Positions 1 to 9,882 are shown, counted from the first letter of the stretch. The stretch is DNA of 63,793 nucleotides from an uncultured Shimia sp. (GCF_913054185.1 NZ_CAJXIV010000012.1:1-63793); one strand, 5' to 3'. The notes: generated from the sequence alone by a model not told the origin. Program-made: numbers and translations.

Positions 1-151
1 GGTGAAGACAGAGGACGATCATCAATGCGGCAACGCGCGGCACTTTGGGTACAGGTGCGGGTTGTTCTCAAGGCGACACGTCTGCAAGACTTCTGTTTGG
101 CCTGAGAGCCGATAGTCTGCACACACCCCATCTGACCCAAAAGGTACAACC
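1..151. other. Window edge, no confident gene
   Basis: One plus-strand frame is open from base 1 to a TGA at 112-114 and could be the last 37 codons of a gene entering from the left. The residues are basic and low in complexity and I do not recognise them. The rest is the leader of the hydrolase gene that starts at 152. Confidence 0.3.
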
Positions 152-1816
152 ATGCATCGGTTGCGCAAAGTGATCCTGAGCTTTTCCACCCGCAGCTTTC
201 TGCTCGGGCTTTCATTCTTTGCCGCGTCACTGACGCCCTCGCTCATCCCACGGGGGGCCACCGAGCAAGGCATCCTTGGCGGGGTGGTGATCGCAATAGG
301 CTATCTGTTGGGGCAAACCCTCAGCCTAATCTGGCAGGCGGCAGACCTACCGCGGCTGCAAGGGCGAGTCGGAAAGACGTTTGATCTGCTGTTGGCGCTC
401 GGCGTGGTGGCTCTGACGGGATGGATATTGGTCTATAGTCTGGAATGGCAGAACGAGCTGCGACAGAAAATGTCTATGGTGCCCGTAGAGGGGCGGCATC
501 TTATTCAGCTTTCAGGGCTGACCACGCTGACGTTTCTGATACTCTATGGGCTTGGCGCGTTGATAGCGGCGCTGTTTCACTGGGTGCGGGGCAGGTTCTA
601 TCGCGTGATGCCACCAAGACGGGCCAATGTGCTTGGCGTGCTCACGGTGGCGGCCATTTTGTTTGTGGTGACGCGGGATGGGATTTTTGATCGGGTCGTG
701 GCGTCGCTGGATCAGAGTTACGAGACGGCGCAAGAATTGTTTGATGTGGCTCCGCCCCTGCCCCACTTGGATTTTCAGTCCGGGTCAACAACCTCACTGA
801 TCGATTGGGCCGCGATGGGACAGCCCGGACGGGACTTTGTGTTAAGTGGGCCGGATGCCAAGGCGATTTCAGCTTTCACCGGCAAACCCGCACAAGAGCC
901 GTTGCGTGTTTATGTGGGGCGGGCCAATGGCGAGACCCCGCGGGAGCGCGCGGAACTGGCCTTGGCGGAACTGATCCGCGTCAATGCCTTTGAGCGGGAG
1001 GTGCTGATTGTCACCAGCCCCACCGGCACCGGCTGGATGGATCCGGGCTCCCATGACCCGGTGGAATATATGCATGGGGGCGATATCGCGACGGTCAGTG
1101 TGCAGTATTCTTATCTACAGTCACCGCTGGCGCTGATCCTGGAAACCCGCACGGGATTGGATCAAGCCACGGCCCTGCTCGAAGTGGTGCATGAGTATTG
1201 GTCCGGGTTGCCAAAAGACAGCCGCCCTCGTCTCTACGCCCACGGGCTCAGCCTTGGAGCGTGGTCGTCGATGTATGCCACCAATCTGTTCCGTCTGCTG
1301 GACGACCCAATCAATGGGGCGTTTTGGGCCGGGCCGCCGTTCCCGTCGCGGTTCTGGCAGAGCATTCAGATCGCGCGCAACACCGACAGCCCTTGGGTGT
1401 TGCCAGAAATTGGGCGCGGCACACTGGTGCGCTACGCCAATCATGTTCACGATGCCTCAGAGGCTCCGCGCCCCTGGGGTGGGATGCGGATTGCGTTTTT
1501 GCAATATTCCAGCGACCCGATTGTGTTTTATGACCCCCGATCGCTTTGGCGTGCGCCGCCGTGGATGAACGATCCCCCGGCTGAGGATGTCTCCCGCCAC
1601 CTGGTGTTCATTCCGATTGTGACCCAGTTCCAACTGGCGCTGGATATGGCGTTGTCGTTTGGGGCGCCTCCCGGCCATGGCCATGCCTATTATGCGCGGG
1701 ATTACATTTCGCCTTGGGCAGAGGTGACGGCCCCAAAAGGGTGGACACGGCAAGACACACAGCGGCTGCGCGCACATTGTGATCTGGGAGTGGAGCTTGG
1801 CTGTCGCAACAAGTGA
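152..1816 (+). CDS. Membrane-anchored alpha/beta-hydrolase (Abhydrolase_9 type)
   Basis: A 554-residue protein with an N-terminal membrane half (about five hydrophobic segments between residues 10 and 180) and a soluble C-terminal hydrolase half. The nucleophile elbow is visible as HGLSLGAW, with the Ser near residue 367. This two-part layout matches the Abhydrolase_9_N plus Abhydrolase_9 families, known as membrane proteins of unknown substrate in actinobacteria and proteobacteria. A lipid or ester substrate is a reasonable inference but nothing here shows it. The gene stands alone: the next gene, msrQ, is convergent and ends 12 bases away. Start chosen at the first ATG of the frame, which leads directly into the hydrophobic region. 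Confidence 0.8.
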   Translation: MHRLRKVILSFSTRSFLLGLSFFAASLTPSLIPRGATEQGILGGVVIAIGYLLGQTLSLIWQAADLPRLQGRVGKTFDLLLALGVVALTGWILVYSLEWQNELRQKMSMVPVEGRHLIQLSGLTTLTFLILYGLGALIAALFHWVRGRFYRVMPPRRANVLGVLTVAAILFVVTRDGIFDRVVASLDQSYETAQELFDVAPPLPHLDFQSGSTTSLIDWAAMGQPGRDFVLSGPDAKAISAFTGKPAQEPLRVYVGRANGETPRERAELALAELIRVNAFEREVLIVTSPTGTGWMDPGSHDPVEYMHGGDIATVSVQYSYLQSPLALILETRTGLDQATALLEVVHEYWSGLPKDSRPRLYAHGLSLGAWSSMYATNLFRLLDDPINGAFWAGPPFPSRFWQSIQIARNTDSPWVLPEIGRGTLVRYANHVHDASEAPRPWGGMRIAFLQYSSDPIVFYDPRSLWRAPPWMNDPPAEDVSRHLVFIPIVTQFQLALDMALSFGAPPGHGHAYYARDYISPWAEVTAPKGWTRQDTQRLRAHCDLGVELGCRNK

Positions 1817-1828
1817 GGGCAAGGAGGC

Positions 1829-2449
1829 TTACGCCGCTTGGCGTTTCGCGGGATGTGCGGCGCGCTTCTTTGGCAGTTTGCGGATCGCAATCAGGCCAAG
1901 CACCACCGCGAGGTAGATGTAAGGCTCATATTCAAAGCCTTTGGTCTGCATGATGTAGTGCACGCCCCCCAGCGCCACGGCGAGATAGGTCAGCTTGTGT
2001 AACTTTCGCCAGCGTGGGCCAAGGTTGCGGATCGACAGGTTATTTGAGGTGATCGCCAACGGCAGCAGGATCAGCAGAGAGATCATGCCGACAATGATGT
2101 AGGGGCGTTTGATCAGGTCAGCTTTGACCTGGCTGATGATCTGCACGTCCAGAACCATCCACACCAGAAAGTGCAGCAAGATGTAGAAGAAGGCGATCAC
2201 GCCCAGCGCGCGGCGCCAGCTGAGAACGTTGAGCTTGGTGAACCGGCGCAGCGGGGTGATCAGAAGGACGGCAATCAGCACCTGCAGGCCCGCCTTGCCC
2301 AGCGCGTGCTCCATGGCTTTCACGGGATCAACACCCAAGCCGCCGGTGAAGCCCGCATAGAGCAGCCATGCGGGATAGGCTGCGCCGATCAAGTAGAGCA
2401 GCCAGTTGGGCACTTTGCGAACCAGAGTATTGAGCGTGTTGATCATCAT
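1829..2449 (-). CDS. msrQ: MsrQ, heme-binding membrane subunit of the MsrPQ repair system
   Basis: A 206-residue integral membrane protein with about six helices. It feeds electrons from the quinone pool or flavin reductases to periplasmic MsrP, which repairs methionine sulfoxide. Candidate heme-ligand histidines lie in ILLHFLVWM and in the pair HKLTYLAV and GGVHYIMQ, as in the ferric-reductase-like family. The C-terminus is basic. Its ATG overlaps the stop of the preceding small gene as ATGA (2446-2449), so translation is likely coupled. Family members are about 200 residues, so this is full length. Confidence 0.93.
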   Translation of the reverse strand: MMINTLNTLVRKVPNWLLYLIGAAYPAWLLYAGFTGGLGVDPVKAMEHALGKAGLQVLIAVLLITPLRRFTKLNVLSWRRALGVIAFFYILLHFLVWMVLDVQIISQVKADLIKRPYIIVGMISLLILLPLAITSNNLSIRNLGPRWRKLHKLTYLAVALGGVHYIMQTKGFEYEPYIYLAVVLGLIAIRKLPKKRAAHPAKRQAA

Positions 2450-2664
2450 CCGCCTTTGCAGCAGCTGTCACCCGCTTGGATCGGAGGGCATGGCACGTCG
2501 CCATAAGAACAGAACACACAGCAATCCCCAGCTTTGGGACGCAGCACTTTGGCGCAGCCCGGGCACTCCAGAAAAAACTGGCAGGAGTCCGTGGGCATCT
2601 CAAACATCTGCGTGTGGGCGCAGTGCGGGCAGGTCAGCGTGGAGGTGAGGCGTGTTTCAGTCAT
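2446..2664 (-). CDS. Small GDCCVxC-motif Cys-rich protein between msrP and msrQ
   Basis: A 72-residue protein with 11 cysteines at positions 12, 15, 28, 34, 37, 48, 49, 52, 59, 68 and 69. It has two CxxC knuckles (TCPHC and ECPGC), then the diagnostic GDCCVFCSYGD motif, then a CC near the end. The GDCCVxC family includes members predicted as selenoproteins, but here every position is Cys. The knuckles suggest zinc binding; the CC motif could be redox-active or metal-binding. Function unknown. The ATG at 2664 was chosen over upstream codons because it directly precedes the conserved part and lies 4 bases after the msrP stop. The stop overlaps the msrQ start. Confidence 0.85.
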   Translation of the reverse strand: MTETRLTSTLTCPHCAHTQMFEMPTDSCQFFLECPGCAKVLRPKAGDCCVFCSYGDVPCPPIQAGDSCCKGG

Positions 2665-2668
2665 CAGA

Positions 2669-3571
2669 TCAATAGTTCTTGCGCAGGTCCATGCCATCAT
2701 AGAGGCTTGCGACCTCTTTCTCATAGCCATTGAATTTCAGAGTTGGGATGCGTTTGGCAAAGAAGCCGCCGCCGATGGGGCGTTCTGAGGCTTGTGACCA
2801 GCGGGGATGATCGACCTCTGGGTTCACGTTTGAGTAAAAGCCGTATTCGCCCGGGATGGATTTGTTCCAGCTGGTGGGCGGCTCTTTGTCTGTGAGCGTG
2901 ATGCGCACGATGGATTTGATCGATTTGAAGCCATACTTCCACGGCACCACCAAACGGATCGGTGCGCCGTTTTGTTTGGGCATGTCTTTGCCGTAGATGC
3001 CGGTGGCCATCAGGGTCAGCGGATGGTTGGCCTCGTCCAGGCGCAGGCCTTCGACATAAGGCCACTCCAGGAACGGCGACTTCTGCCCAATCATTTCGTC
3101 AGGGCGGTACAGCGTTTCAAACGCCACATATTTGGCGGAGGACTGCACACCGGCGAGGTCCAGCAGATCTTTCAGTTCAAAGCCGTTCCACGGCACCACC
3201 ATCGACCAGGCCTCGACACAGCGGAAGCGGTAGAGGCGCTCTTCGATGGTCATTTTGGAGAGGATGTCGCCAAGCGCGTAGTCGCCCGGACGATCCACCA
3301 TGCCATCGATCTTGATCGACCATGGCTGGGTGGTCAGGCGGTGGGCGTGTTTGGCGGGATCTTCCTTGCCGGTGCCGAACTCATAGAAGTTATTATACTG
3401 CGTGATGACATCAAAATCGGTGGGCGTGAGATCGGTGGCAGCGCGTGCTTTGGGCGCGAGGGCAGCGAGGCCAAGACCGGCCATGCCGGTCATCAGTTGG
3501 CGGCGGTTCAAGTAGGCGGACTTCGGGGTCACGTCGTCATGGGTGAGGTCATTGGTCCAGCGGTGCGCCAT
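2669..3571 (-). CDS. msrP: MsrP, molybdopterin protein-methionine-sulfoxide reductase
   Basis: A 300-residue periplasmic enzyme (formerly YedY) that reduces methionine sulfoxide in envelope proteins, receiving electrons from MsrQ. The N-terminus has a twin-arginine signal: NRRQLMTG at about residues 22-29, then a hydrophobic stretch and AxA-like cleavage region near 44, so export is folded through Tat. The molybdenum-ligating Cys is C118 in RFRCVEAW. Length and order match the oxidoreductase molybdopterin-binding family. First gene of a three-gene operon msrP, GDCCVxC gene, msrQ with 4-base spacing and then a 4-base overlap. Confidence 0.95.
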   Translation of the reverse strand: MAHRWTNDLTHDDVTPKSAYLNRRQLMTGMAGLGLAALAPKARAATDLTPTDFDVITQYNNFYEFGTGKEDPAKHAHRLTTQPWSIKIDGMVDRPGDYALGDILSKMTIEERLYRFRCVEAWSMVVPWNGFELKDLLDLAGVQSSAKYVAFETLYRPDEMIGQKSPFLEWPYVEGLRLDEANHPLTLMATGIYGKDMPKQNGAPIRLVVPWKYGFKSIKSIVRITLTDKEPPTSWNKSIPGEYGFYSNVNPEVDHPRWSQASERPIGGGFFAKRIPTLKFNGYEKEVASLYDGMDLRKNY

Positions 3572-3695
3572 GCGGGGTCTCTCCTATTGCGTTGAGATCG
3601 TGATAGCGCAGGTCTGGGGCGTGACGCCACACACAGGGGGTCACGATGGTGTGGGGCAATTGTAACGTTTGACGTGCCTGTCCGGGGCAAACCAT

Positions 3696-3740
3696 GGGGG
3701 CCAGCCCCCACACCCCCGAGGTATTTACAGAAAGAGAAAG
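3696..3740 (+). repeat. Dispersed GAGGTATTT element, copy 1
   Basis: A GC hairpin (GGGGGC, loop CA, GCCCCC, 3696-3709) is followed by the conserved core GAGGTATTT and the purine tract AGAAAGAGAAAG (3718-3740). The same core occurs at 38940, on the minus strand at 39108 and at 44238. This copy lies between the 5' end of msrP and the 3' end of the glutamate-synthase-like gene and reads opposite to both. Confidence 0.75.
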
Positions 3741-3749
3741 CCCAGGAAG

Positions 3750-5246
3750 CTACATTGCGCCGGGGCGAGGGAAGACTTCGTTCATCGGTACCGAGCGGCC
3801 ATTGGGTTGCACCAGACGCACGTGGCGGCGGCGCAGTTTGCGAGGTTCGCTCACGCCCACGGAATGGGCAATGACCTCGACCTCTTTCACCAAGGCCTGG
3901 GCATAACGGGCCACGCGGGGGGCCTTGCGGTCGACCACCAAACCTTTTTGAAAGCGCGGGTCGTGGGTGGTGATGCCGGTGGGACAGGTGTTTTTGTTGC
4001 ACTTCAGTGCCTGAATGCAGCCCAGCGCAAACATGAAACCGCGGGCAGAGGTGACAAAATCTGCGCCAGCCGCCAGCGCCCAGGCGATGTCGCCGGGATT
4101 AACCAGTTTTCCGGACGCAATCAGACGGATGCGGTCTTGCAGCTGGAATTCTTCGCGCAGGTCAGCCACCAAAGGCAGCGCCTCGCGCACGGGCATGCCC
4201 ACCAGATCCATCAGCGGCATCGGGGCCGCGCCTGTTCCACCTTCGCCACCGTCAATGGTGATGAAATCCGGCGCCATGTCAGCACCACGCCGGACAATGG
4301 TTTCAAACAGCTCCCGCATGCTGCTTTCTGCGCCCACCACAGTTTTGATGCCAACGGGTTTGCCAGTGACCTCGCGGATATGTGCGAGGAAGTCCAAGAG
4401 GTGGTCAAAGTTGTCGATCTCGCGGTGGCGGTTGGGGGAGATGCCGTCCTGGCCAACCTGCAGGCCGCGGATTTTGGCAATCTCCTCGGTGACCTTTTCG
4501 CCCGGCAGGATGCCACCTTTGCCGGGTTTGGCGCCCTGGGCCATTTTCACCTCAAACATGCGGATTTTGTCGTGACCGGAAATCTCGCGCAGTTTGTCGT
4601 CGTCCAGCCCGCCTTCGGCATTGCGCACGCCAAATTTGGCGGTGCCAATTTGGTAGACCAGATCGCAGCCACCTTCGTAGTGAAACGGGCTGACGCCACC
4701 TTCGCCGGTGTTGAGCCACACACCCGCCTGCGCCGCGCCATGGCTCAGCGCCTGAATGGCGGGTTTGGACAAGGCGCCGTAGCTCATGCCGGAGATATTG
4801 AAAAACGACGGTGCCAGATACGGCGTACGCGTGGTGGGGCCAATCAACAGCGGCTCGGACTTGGCATATTCATCGTCCAACGGCGGGAACGGGTCGTTCA
4901 CAAAGATCGGCGTGCCCGGCACGTTGAGATTACGGGTGGAGCCAAAGGCAATGGTGTTGGACTTGCCCTCCCCGGCCCGCCCTACCCATTCGCGTTGGGC
5001 GCGGTTGAACGGTAATTCCTCGCGGTCCATGGCAAAGAAATATTGACGGAAGAATTCGCCCAACTCAGAAAACAAATGCCGGAAGCGCCCGATGACCGGG
5101 TAATTGCGCCGGATGGCATCTTCGGTCTGTCTGCGGTCGATGACAAAGAGTATGAGCGCGACCATCACCAGGAGCGCAAAGATCACCACAAATGTCAGGC
5201 CTAGAAAATTGACCACATCAAAGGCTGTTTCCATTGTGCTTTCCAT
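3750..5246 (-). CDS. Membrane-anchored FMN-binding glutamate synthase domain protein
   Basis: A 498-residue protein with an N-terminal transmembrane helix (about residues 14-36), a basic linker and then the FMN/2-oxoglutarate synthase domain of GltB. A [3Fe-4S] cluster motif C-x5-C-x4-C is seen at C410, C416 and C421 (CIQALKCNKNTC), spaced as in GltB. The amidotransferase domain, C-terminal beta-helix and a GltD partner are all absent. In the family such stand-alone domains are annotated FMN-binding glutamate synthase family protein; some relate to methylamine-glutamate synthase, but no mgs partner lies nearby. Glutamate formation is therefore uncertain. It appears monocistronic. Confidence 0.85.
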   Translation of the reverse strand: MESTMETAFDVVNFLGLTFVVIFALLVMVALILFVIDRRQTEDAIRRNYPVIGRFRHLFSELGEFFRQYFFAMDREELPFNRAQREWVGRAGEGKSNTIAFGSTRNLNVPGTPIFVNDPFPPLDDEYAKSEPLLIGPTTRTPYLAPSFFNISGMSYGALSKPAIQALSHGAAQAGVWLNTGEGGVSPFHYEGGCDLVYQIGTAKFGVRNAEGGLDDDKLREISGHDKIRMFEVKMAQGAKPGKGGILPGEKVTEEIAKIRGLQVGQDGISPNRHREIDNFDHLLDFLAHIREVTGKPVGIKTVVGAESSMRELFETIVRRGADMAPDFITIDGGEGGTGAAPMPLMDLVGMPVREALPLVADLREEFQLQDRIRLIASGKLVNPGDIAWALAAGADFVTSARGFMFALGCIQALKCNKNTCPTGITTHDPRFQKGLVVDRKAPRVARYAQALVKEVEVIAHSVGVSEPRKLRRRHVRLVQPNGRSVPMNEVFPRPGAM

Positions 5247-5490
5247 GACTGGCTCCCTTGTGGCGCGTTCGACTTAAAGTGGAGCGTCCAAGTCAGAAGG
5301 GCAAGTCACGAATACCACGTAAAATTGTACAGCTCGAAACACGCCTCCCCGGACCACTTGTTGCCTGAAATGCACCCAAGCAGCCGAGACCTCAAGCGTC
5401 CGGCATTTATCTGAAAATCAAGCCGTGATATAACAACTCGCAGAGCGCTGGGGCGTATTTTTTTGCTTATTGTTTTGTGAGGACTTCTCC

Positions 5491-6420
5491 GTGAACCAAG
5501 ATATCACTACAATTATCGAATCCGATCATGATGTCCGACAATCGGAAGTCGACCGTCGCCACGCCGACAATGTGTTTGATGCCCACTTAAGACGCCAAAT
5601 GGCTCAAGACATGGCACCGGAATTGATTGTGCCTGAAACCTTGGGTATCGCGGGACCGTTTTCATCTGAGATTGAAGGGATAGCTGATGTCGTTGCTCAG
5701 GGGCACGATGCATTAAAAAACAGCAGCGAGACCAACGGATTAAAAAACAGACTAATCCCGAACAAAGCGTACGCAGACCCTGGAATCGTTGAAAGCCCTT
5801 TGTTTCAACTGGCCCTAAACCCCATCCTACTTGCCTCGGTGTCACGTTATCTTGGGTTTGTGCCAATACTGGCAACTGCCGATTATTGGTACAATCCCAA
5901 CTCAAAAACCACTGATGGTAAACAGCAAGGATACCCAACCTCGCTTTACCATCTAGATTGGGCTGACAATCGCATTCTAAAGGTGTTTGTGCATTGCTCC
6001 GATATCACACAAAAAAACGGTCCGCTGAATTTAATCGACGCCACGGCGTCTCAACAAATACTCACCTCTATCGACTACCGGTTCCCTCGGCGACGCAACA
6101 CCAGCGACGATCCCAAGACAACCAATGGGATTTACGTGAGCGACAGTTTTGTTCAGTCTAACGCCGCTCCCGAGATCGAAACCCATAGCCTAGTCGGTGA
6201 ATCTGGCACAGTCTTTTTGGCTGACACTTCTCGGTGTTTTCATTATGGCGGCCGCAACATTGAAACCGGAAATCCACGCCTGCTGGGAGTGCTTCAATAC
6301 CTCCGGCCAGGAGCACTGAAACTGGCTAGAAAACATGATGATATCGCACCTTTCCATCATTTGGCCCGTGCATCAATGTCACCTCTTGAACGATTGGTGC
6401 TTGGCACCAGCGCTGAGTGA
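5491..6420 (+). CDS. PhyH-like Fe(II)/2-oxoglutarate oxygenase
   Basis: About 309 residues with the facial triad of the phytanoyl-CoA dioxygenase superfamily. HLD gives His154 and Asp156, CFHYG gives His251, and the 2-oxoglutarate-binding Arg is R263, 12 residues after the distal His. The GTG at 5491 was chosen because GAGGA ends 8 bases upstream; a TTG at 5470 is the alternative. Substrate unknown. The sulfotransferase gene follows directly, with a possible GTGA overlap. The pair and its upstream region are visibly AT-richer than the flanking genes, with AAA/ATT-rich codons, which suggests recent transfer. The upstream 240 bases carry an AT-rich promoter-like region and no gene. Confidence 0.78.
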   Translation: MNQDITTIIESDHDVRQSEVDRRHADNVFDAHLRRQMAQDMAPELIVPETLGIAGPFSSEIEGIADVVAQGHDALKNSSETNGLKNRLIPNKAYADPGIVESPLFQLALNPILLASVSRYLGFVPILATADYWYNPNSKTTDGKQQGYPTSLYHLDWADNRILKVFVHCSDITQKNGPLNLIDATASQQILTSIDYRFPRRRNTSDDPKTTNGIYVSDSFVQSNAAPEIETHSLVGESGTVFLADTSRCFHYGGRNIETGNPRLLGVLQYLRPGALKLARKHDDIAPFHHLARASMSPLERLVLGTSAE

Positions 6421-6428
6421 TCTCACCC

Positions 6429-7052
6429 ATGATTTCGAAACAGAAGAAGTTTGTCTTTGTTCACATTCAAAAGACCGCTGGAAATTCCATTCAGCGGGCG
6501 CTGGAACCCTTTGGTGAAGACGCCATCGTGGAAAACCCGAAACAGCGAAAGCACAATGCAGAACTCGGGGCCATCAACCGCTTTGGGATCAAAGGAGCCT
6601 ATATCAATGTTGGCAAACATGCAAAGCTGTCGCAGATCCACCAGCACTGGAATACTGAGGCGCTGGGAGACTGGAACCAATATTTGAAGTTCACATGTGT
6701 GCGCAATACTTGGGATCGGTTGGTCTCTTTATACTTTTCGCCACACTTTGGGCGCACGAAGTTTGACGCGCAGGACTTCCACCGCTTCATCGAGGACACC
6801 GCCAGTATGAGCCAATCAGCCTTTGTGATGGTTGATAGTCGGCTGGGTATTGATCGTTTTCTTAGGTTTGAGCATTTGGCGGAGGATTTTGGGGAGTTGT
6901 GTGCGCAATTGGGCATCCAGGCCACGCTGCCACACCTAAACCAAAGCGTCCATGCGGCCTACGCGCAATACTACGACCCGGAAGCCCGGAAACTGGTCGA
7001 AGACCTCTATGCGGAGGAAATTGAACAGTTTGGCTTTAAGTTCCAAAGCTAA
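6429..7052 (+). CDS. Sulfotransferase family 2-like protein
   Basis: About 207 residues. The N-terminus FVFVHIQKTAGNSIQRAL is the 5'-phosphosulfate-binding loop of PAPS-dependent sulfotransferases of the carbohydrate 2-O-sulfotransferase type (HIxKTAGxS). The middle stretch KFTCVRNTWDRLVSLYF matches the 3'-phosphate-binding RxPxxRxxSxY region of that family. It would move a sulfuryl group from PAPS to a hydroxyl or amino group on a glycan or small molecule. A GTG at 6417 overlapping the oxygenase stop is an alternative start; neither start has a strong Shine-Dalgarno. The oxygenase next door could create the hydroxyl that is sulfated, but this is inference. Confidence 0.8.
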   Translation: MISKQKKFVFVHIQKTAGNSIQRALEPFGEDAIVENPKQRKHNAELGAINRFGIKGAYINVGKHAKLSQIHQHWNTEALGDWNQYLKFTCVRNTWDRLVSLYFSPHFGRTKFDAQDFHRFIEDTASMSQSAFVMVDSRLGIDRFLRFEHLAEDFGELCAQLGIQATLPHLNQSVHAAYAQYYDPEARKLVEDLYAEEIEQFGFKFQS

Positions 7053-7070
7053 AAGCTAGCCCATAAGAAG

Positions 7071-7096
7071 GAGAGGCGGGAACACCCCCGCCTCTC
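7071..7096. terminator. Hairpin terminator between convergent genes
   Basis: GAGAGGCGGG pairs with CCCGCCTCTC around a short loop. It sits between the sulfotransferase stop (7052) and the clpB stop (7109), so it can serve both strands. U-rich tracts are weak on either side. Confidence 0.7.
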
Positions 7097-7108
7097 TAAA
7101 GTCTTTTC

Positions 7109-9724
7109 CTAATGCACGACGGCGTCATCCGGTTTTGGATTGTCGCTGCTGCCGACCCGATCGCCTATCAGAAGACCTTCGGCTCCAGCACTGACAGGCA
7201 CGGTGTCGCCATCCTTGATGTCCCCGGCCAGCAAAGCCTCGGCCAGCGGGTTCTGCAACGCACGTTGCATCACGCGTTTCAGTGGCCGGGCACCAAAGAC
7301 CGGATCATAGCCCTCATCAGCCAGCCACTTTTTGGCACCGTCATCCAGCTCCAGGCCGATTTTGCGACCGACAAGGCGCTTTTTCAGCAGGGCAAGTTGG
7401 ATGTCGACAATGCCGTCCATGTCGCGACGTGCCAGTCGGTCAAAGATGATGGTCTCATCCAGACGGTTGAGGAACTCTGGCCGGAAATGCGCGCGCACGG
7501 CGTCCATCACATCCCGACGGGCATCCGCAGCATCCGCACCTTCGGGCAATTGGCTCAACGCTTGGGCCCCAAGGTTGGACGTCAGGATGATCAGCGTTTG
7601 TTTGAAGTCCACGGTGCGGCCTTGGCCGTCGGTTAGTACGCCATCGTCAAGCACCTGCAGCAGCACGTTGAACACATCCGGGTGCGCCTTTTCGACCTCA
7701 TCAAACAGCACCACCTGGTAGGGGCGACGGCGCACGGCTTCGGTGAGCACACCACCTTCGTCATAGCCGACATAGCCGGGAGGCGCGCCAATCAGACGGG
7801 CCACCGCGTGTTTCTCCATGAACTCAGACATGTCGATGCGCACCATCGCATTGTCATCATCAAACAGGAACTCAGCCACGGCTTTGGTGAGCTCGGTTTT
7901 GCCCACGCCGGTTGGCCCCAAGAAGAGGAAACTGCCCAGTGGGCGGCTCTCATCATTCAGACCCGCGCGGGCGCGGCGAACCGCGTTGGACAGTGCAGTC
8001 ACGGCGGAGTGCTGGCCAATCACGCGACGGTGTAGATCATCCTCCATGCGCAGGAGTTTTTCGCGGTCGCCTTCGAGCATTTTTGAGGTTGGGATACCGG
8101 TCCAACGCTCAACCACTTGCGCGATCTGTTCTGGGCGCACGGCTTCCTCAATGGTCATCTCGCCTTCAGCGTTTTCCGCCGCGTCGAGCTTTTTCTCCAG
8201 ATCCGGGATCACGCCATAGCTGAGCTCCCCCGCGCGCGCGAGGTTGCCTTCACGTTTGGCGATGTCGAGATCAGCGCGTGCTTGATCGAGCGCTTCTTTG
8301 ATGTCGCGCGCACCGGCCATTTTGTCCCGACCAGCCTGCCATTTGGCGGTCATCTCAGAAGAGCGATCCTGCAAATCCGCGAGGTCCTTTTGCAAGGTTT
8401 CCAAACGGTCCTTAGAGGCCGCATCATCCTCACGCTTGAGTGCCTCTTCCTCGATCTGCAATTGCAATATCTGACGGTCCAGCGCGTCGAGCTCTTCAGG
8501 TTTGCTGTCCACTTCCATGCGCAGGCGGGAGGCGGCTTCGTCCACAAGGTCGATGGCTTTGTCCGGCAAGAAGCGGTCGGTGATGTAGCGGTGGCTCAAA
8601 GTGGAGGCGGCTACCAATGCGGCATCCGAAATGCGCACACCATGGTGCAGCTCGTACTTTTCTTTGATGCCGCGCAAGATGGAGATGGTGTCCTCCACGG
8701 TGGGTTCTTCCACCACAACCGGCTGGAACCGACGGGCCAGGGCCGCGTCTTTCTCCACGTATTTGCGATATTCGTCCAGCGTTGTTGCGCCGATGCAGTG
8801 CAGCTCACCGCGTGCAAGGGCCGGTTTGATCAGGTTGGCCGCATCCATCGCGCCCTCAGATTTGCCTGCGCCAACCAGCGTGTGCATCTCGTCAATGAAA
8901 AGCAGGATTTCACCCGCTGCTTCGGTGACTTCGGTCAGAACGGCTTTGAGGCGTTCCTCAAACTCACCCCGGTATTTTGCGCCAGCAATCAGTGCGCCCA
9001 TGTCAAGCGCCAGCAGTTTCTTGTTGCGCAAGGATTCAGGCACGTCACCGTTTACGATGCGCAGGGCCATGCCCTCGGCAATCGCGGTTTTACCCACGCC
9101 CGGTTCGCCAATCAGCACGGGGTTGTTTTTGGTGCGACGGCTCAGCACCTGCATGGCGCGACGGATTTCGTCGTCCCGGCCAATGATTGGATCAATTTTG
9201 CCTTCACTGGCACGTTCGGTCAGGTCCTGGGCGTATTTTTTCAGCGCGTCATAACCATCTTCGGCAGAGGCGCTGTCTGCGGTGCGGCCTTTGCGGATGT
9301 CATTGATTGCTGTGTTGAGCGTTTGGGCAGAGACATTGCCCCCGTCCAGCGCGTCTTTGGCTTTGGATTTCACCATGACCAGCGCCATCAGAATGCGCTC
9401 GACCGGGACAAAGCTGTCACCTGCCTTTTTGGCAAGTGCTTCGGCCTCCGCCAGCACTTTGGCGGTCTTGTTGTCCATATACGGCTGACCGGTGTCGCCG
9501 GACACTTGCGGCAGCTTATCAACCGCCGTGTCCACAGCCTCACGCACCATTTGTGGCGCGCCGCCAGCACGGGTGATCAAGTTGGCCGCCAGCCCCTGAT
9601 CATCGTCCATCAATGCTTTTAGAATGTGCTCGGGCACCAGCCGCTGGTGGTTTTCCCGCATCGCAATGGTCTGCGCAGCCTGAATAAAACCGCGGGACCG
9701 TTCCGTGAACTTGCTCAAGTCCAT
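7109..9724 (-). CDS. clpB: ClpB, ATP-dependent disaggregase
   Basis: 871 residues, the full ClpB length. The order is Clp N-domain, first AAA+ module with Walker [10 protein letters not shown] near residue 205, a coiled-coil middle domain (about 400-525) and second AAA+ module with GPTGVGKTE near 605. With DnaK/DnaJ/GrpE it pulls proteins from heat-induced aggregates in the cytoplasm. There is no ClpP-binding loop, as expected. GAAGGAGAGA lies just upstream of the ATG. A sigma-32-type promoter is expected upstream, but I could not place one confidently. The C-terminal tail after the D2 domain is acidic and variable. Confidence 0.97.
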   Translation of the reverse strand: MDLSKFTERSRGFIQAAQTIAMRENHQRLVPEHILKALMDDDQGLAANLITRAGGAPQMVREAVDTAVDKLPQVSGDTGQPYMDNKTAKVLAEAEALAKKAGDSFVPVERILMALVMVKSKAKDALDGGNVSAQTLNTAINDIRKGRTADSASAEDGYDALKKYAQDLTERASEGKIDPIIGRDDEIRRAMQVLSRRTKNNPVLIGEPGVGKTAIAEGMALRIVNGDVPESLRNKKLLALDMGALIAGAKYRGEFEERLKAVLTEVTEAAGEILLFIDEMHTLVGAGKSEGAMDAANLIKPALARGELHCIGATTLDEYRKYVEKDAALARRFQPVVVEEPTVEDTISILRGIKEKYELHHGVRISDAALVAASTLSHRYITDRFLPDKAIDLVDEAASRLRMEVDSKPEELDALDRQILQLQIEEEALKREDDAASKDRLETLQKDLADLQDRSSEMTAKWQAGRDKMAGARDIKEALDQARADLDIAKREGNLARAGELSYGVIPDLEKKLDAAENAEGEMTIEEAVRPEQIAQVVERWTGIPTSKMLEGDREKLLRMEDDLHRRVIGQHSAVTALSNAVRRARAGLNDESRPLGSFLFLGPTGVGKTELTKAVAEFLFDDDNAMVRIDMSEFMEKHAVARLIGAPPGYVGYDEGGVLTEAVRRRPYQVVLFDEVEKAHPDVFNVLLQVLDDGVLTDGQGRTVDFKQTLIILTSNLGAQALSQLPEGADAADARRDVMDAVRAHFRPEFLNRLDETIIFDRLARRDMDGIVDIQLALLKKRLVGRKIGLELDDGAKKWLADEGYDPVFGARPLKRVMQRALQNPLAEALLAGDIKDGDTVPVSAGAEGLLIGDRVGSSDNPKPDDAVVH

Positions 9725-9882
9725 GGCTATCTCTCCTTCTTATAAGCGCCCGGTTCAGATGTGGCGCCCGCTTTGCGGCACGCCCCGATTGTGGGCCTCA
9801 AGCATGATGTGGGCAACAGCGTGAAATGAATCAAGATGTCACACCAGGAAAAACGAGTGCTTTGGGAGGGTTGCACAAGTCA

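Noticed and set aside
8117..9622. 501-codon open frame on the plus strand opposite clpB
   Set aside because: It mirrors clpB codon bias and has no recognisable motif; clpB itself is intact.
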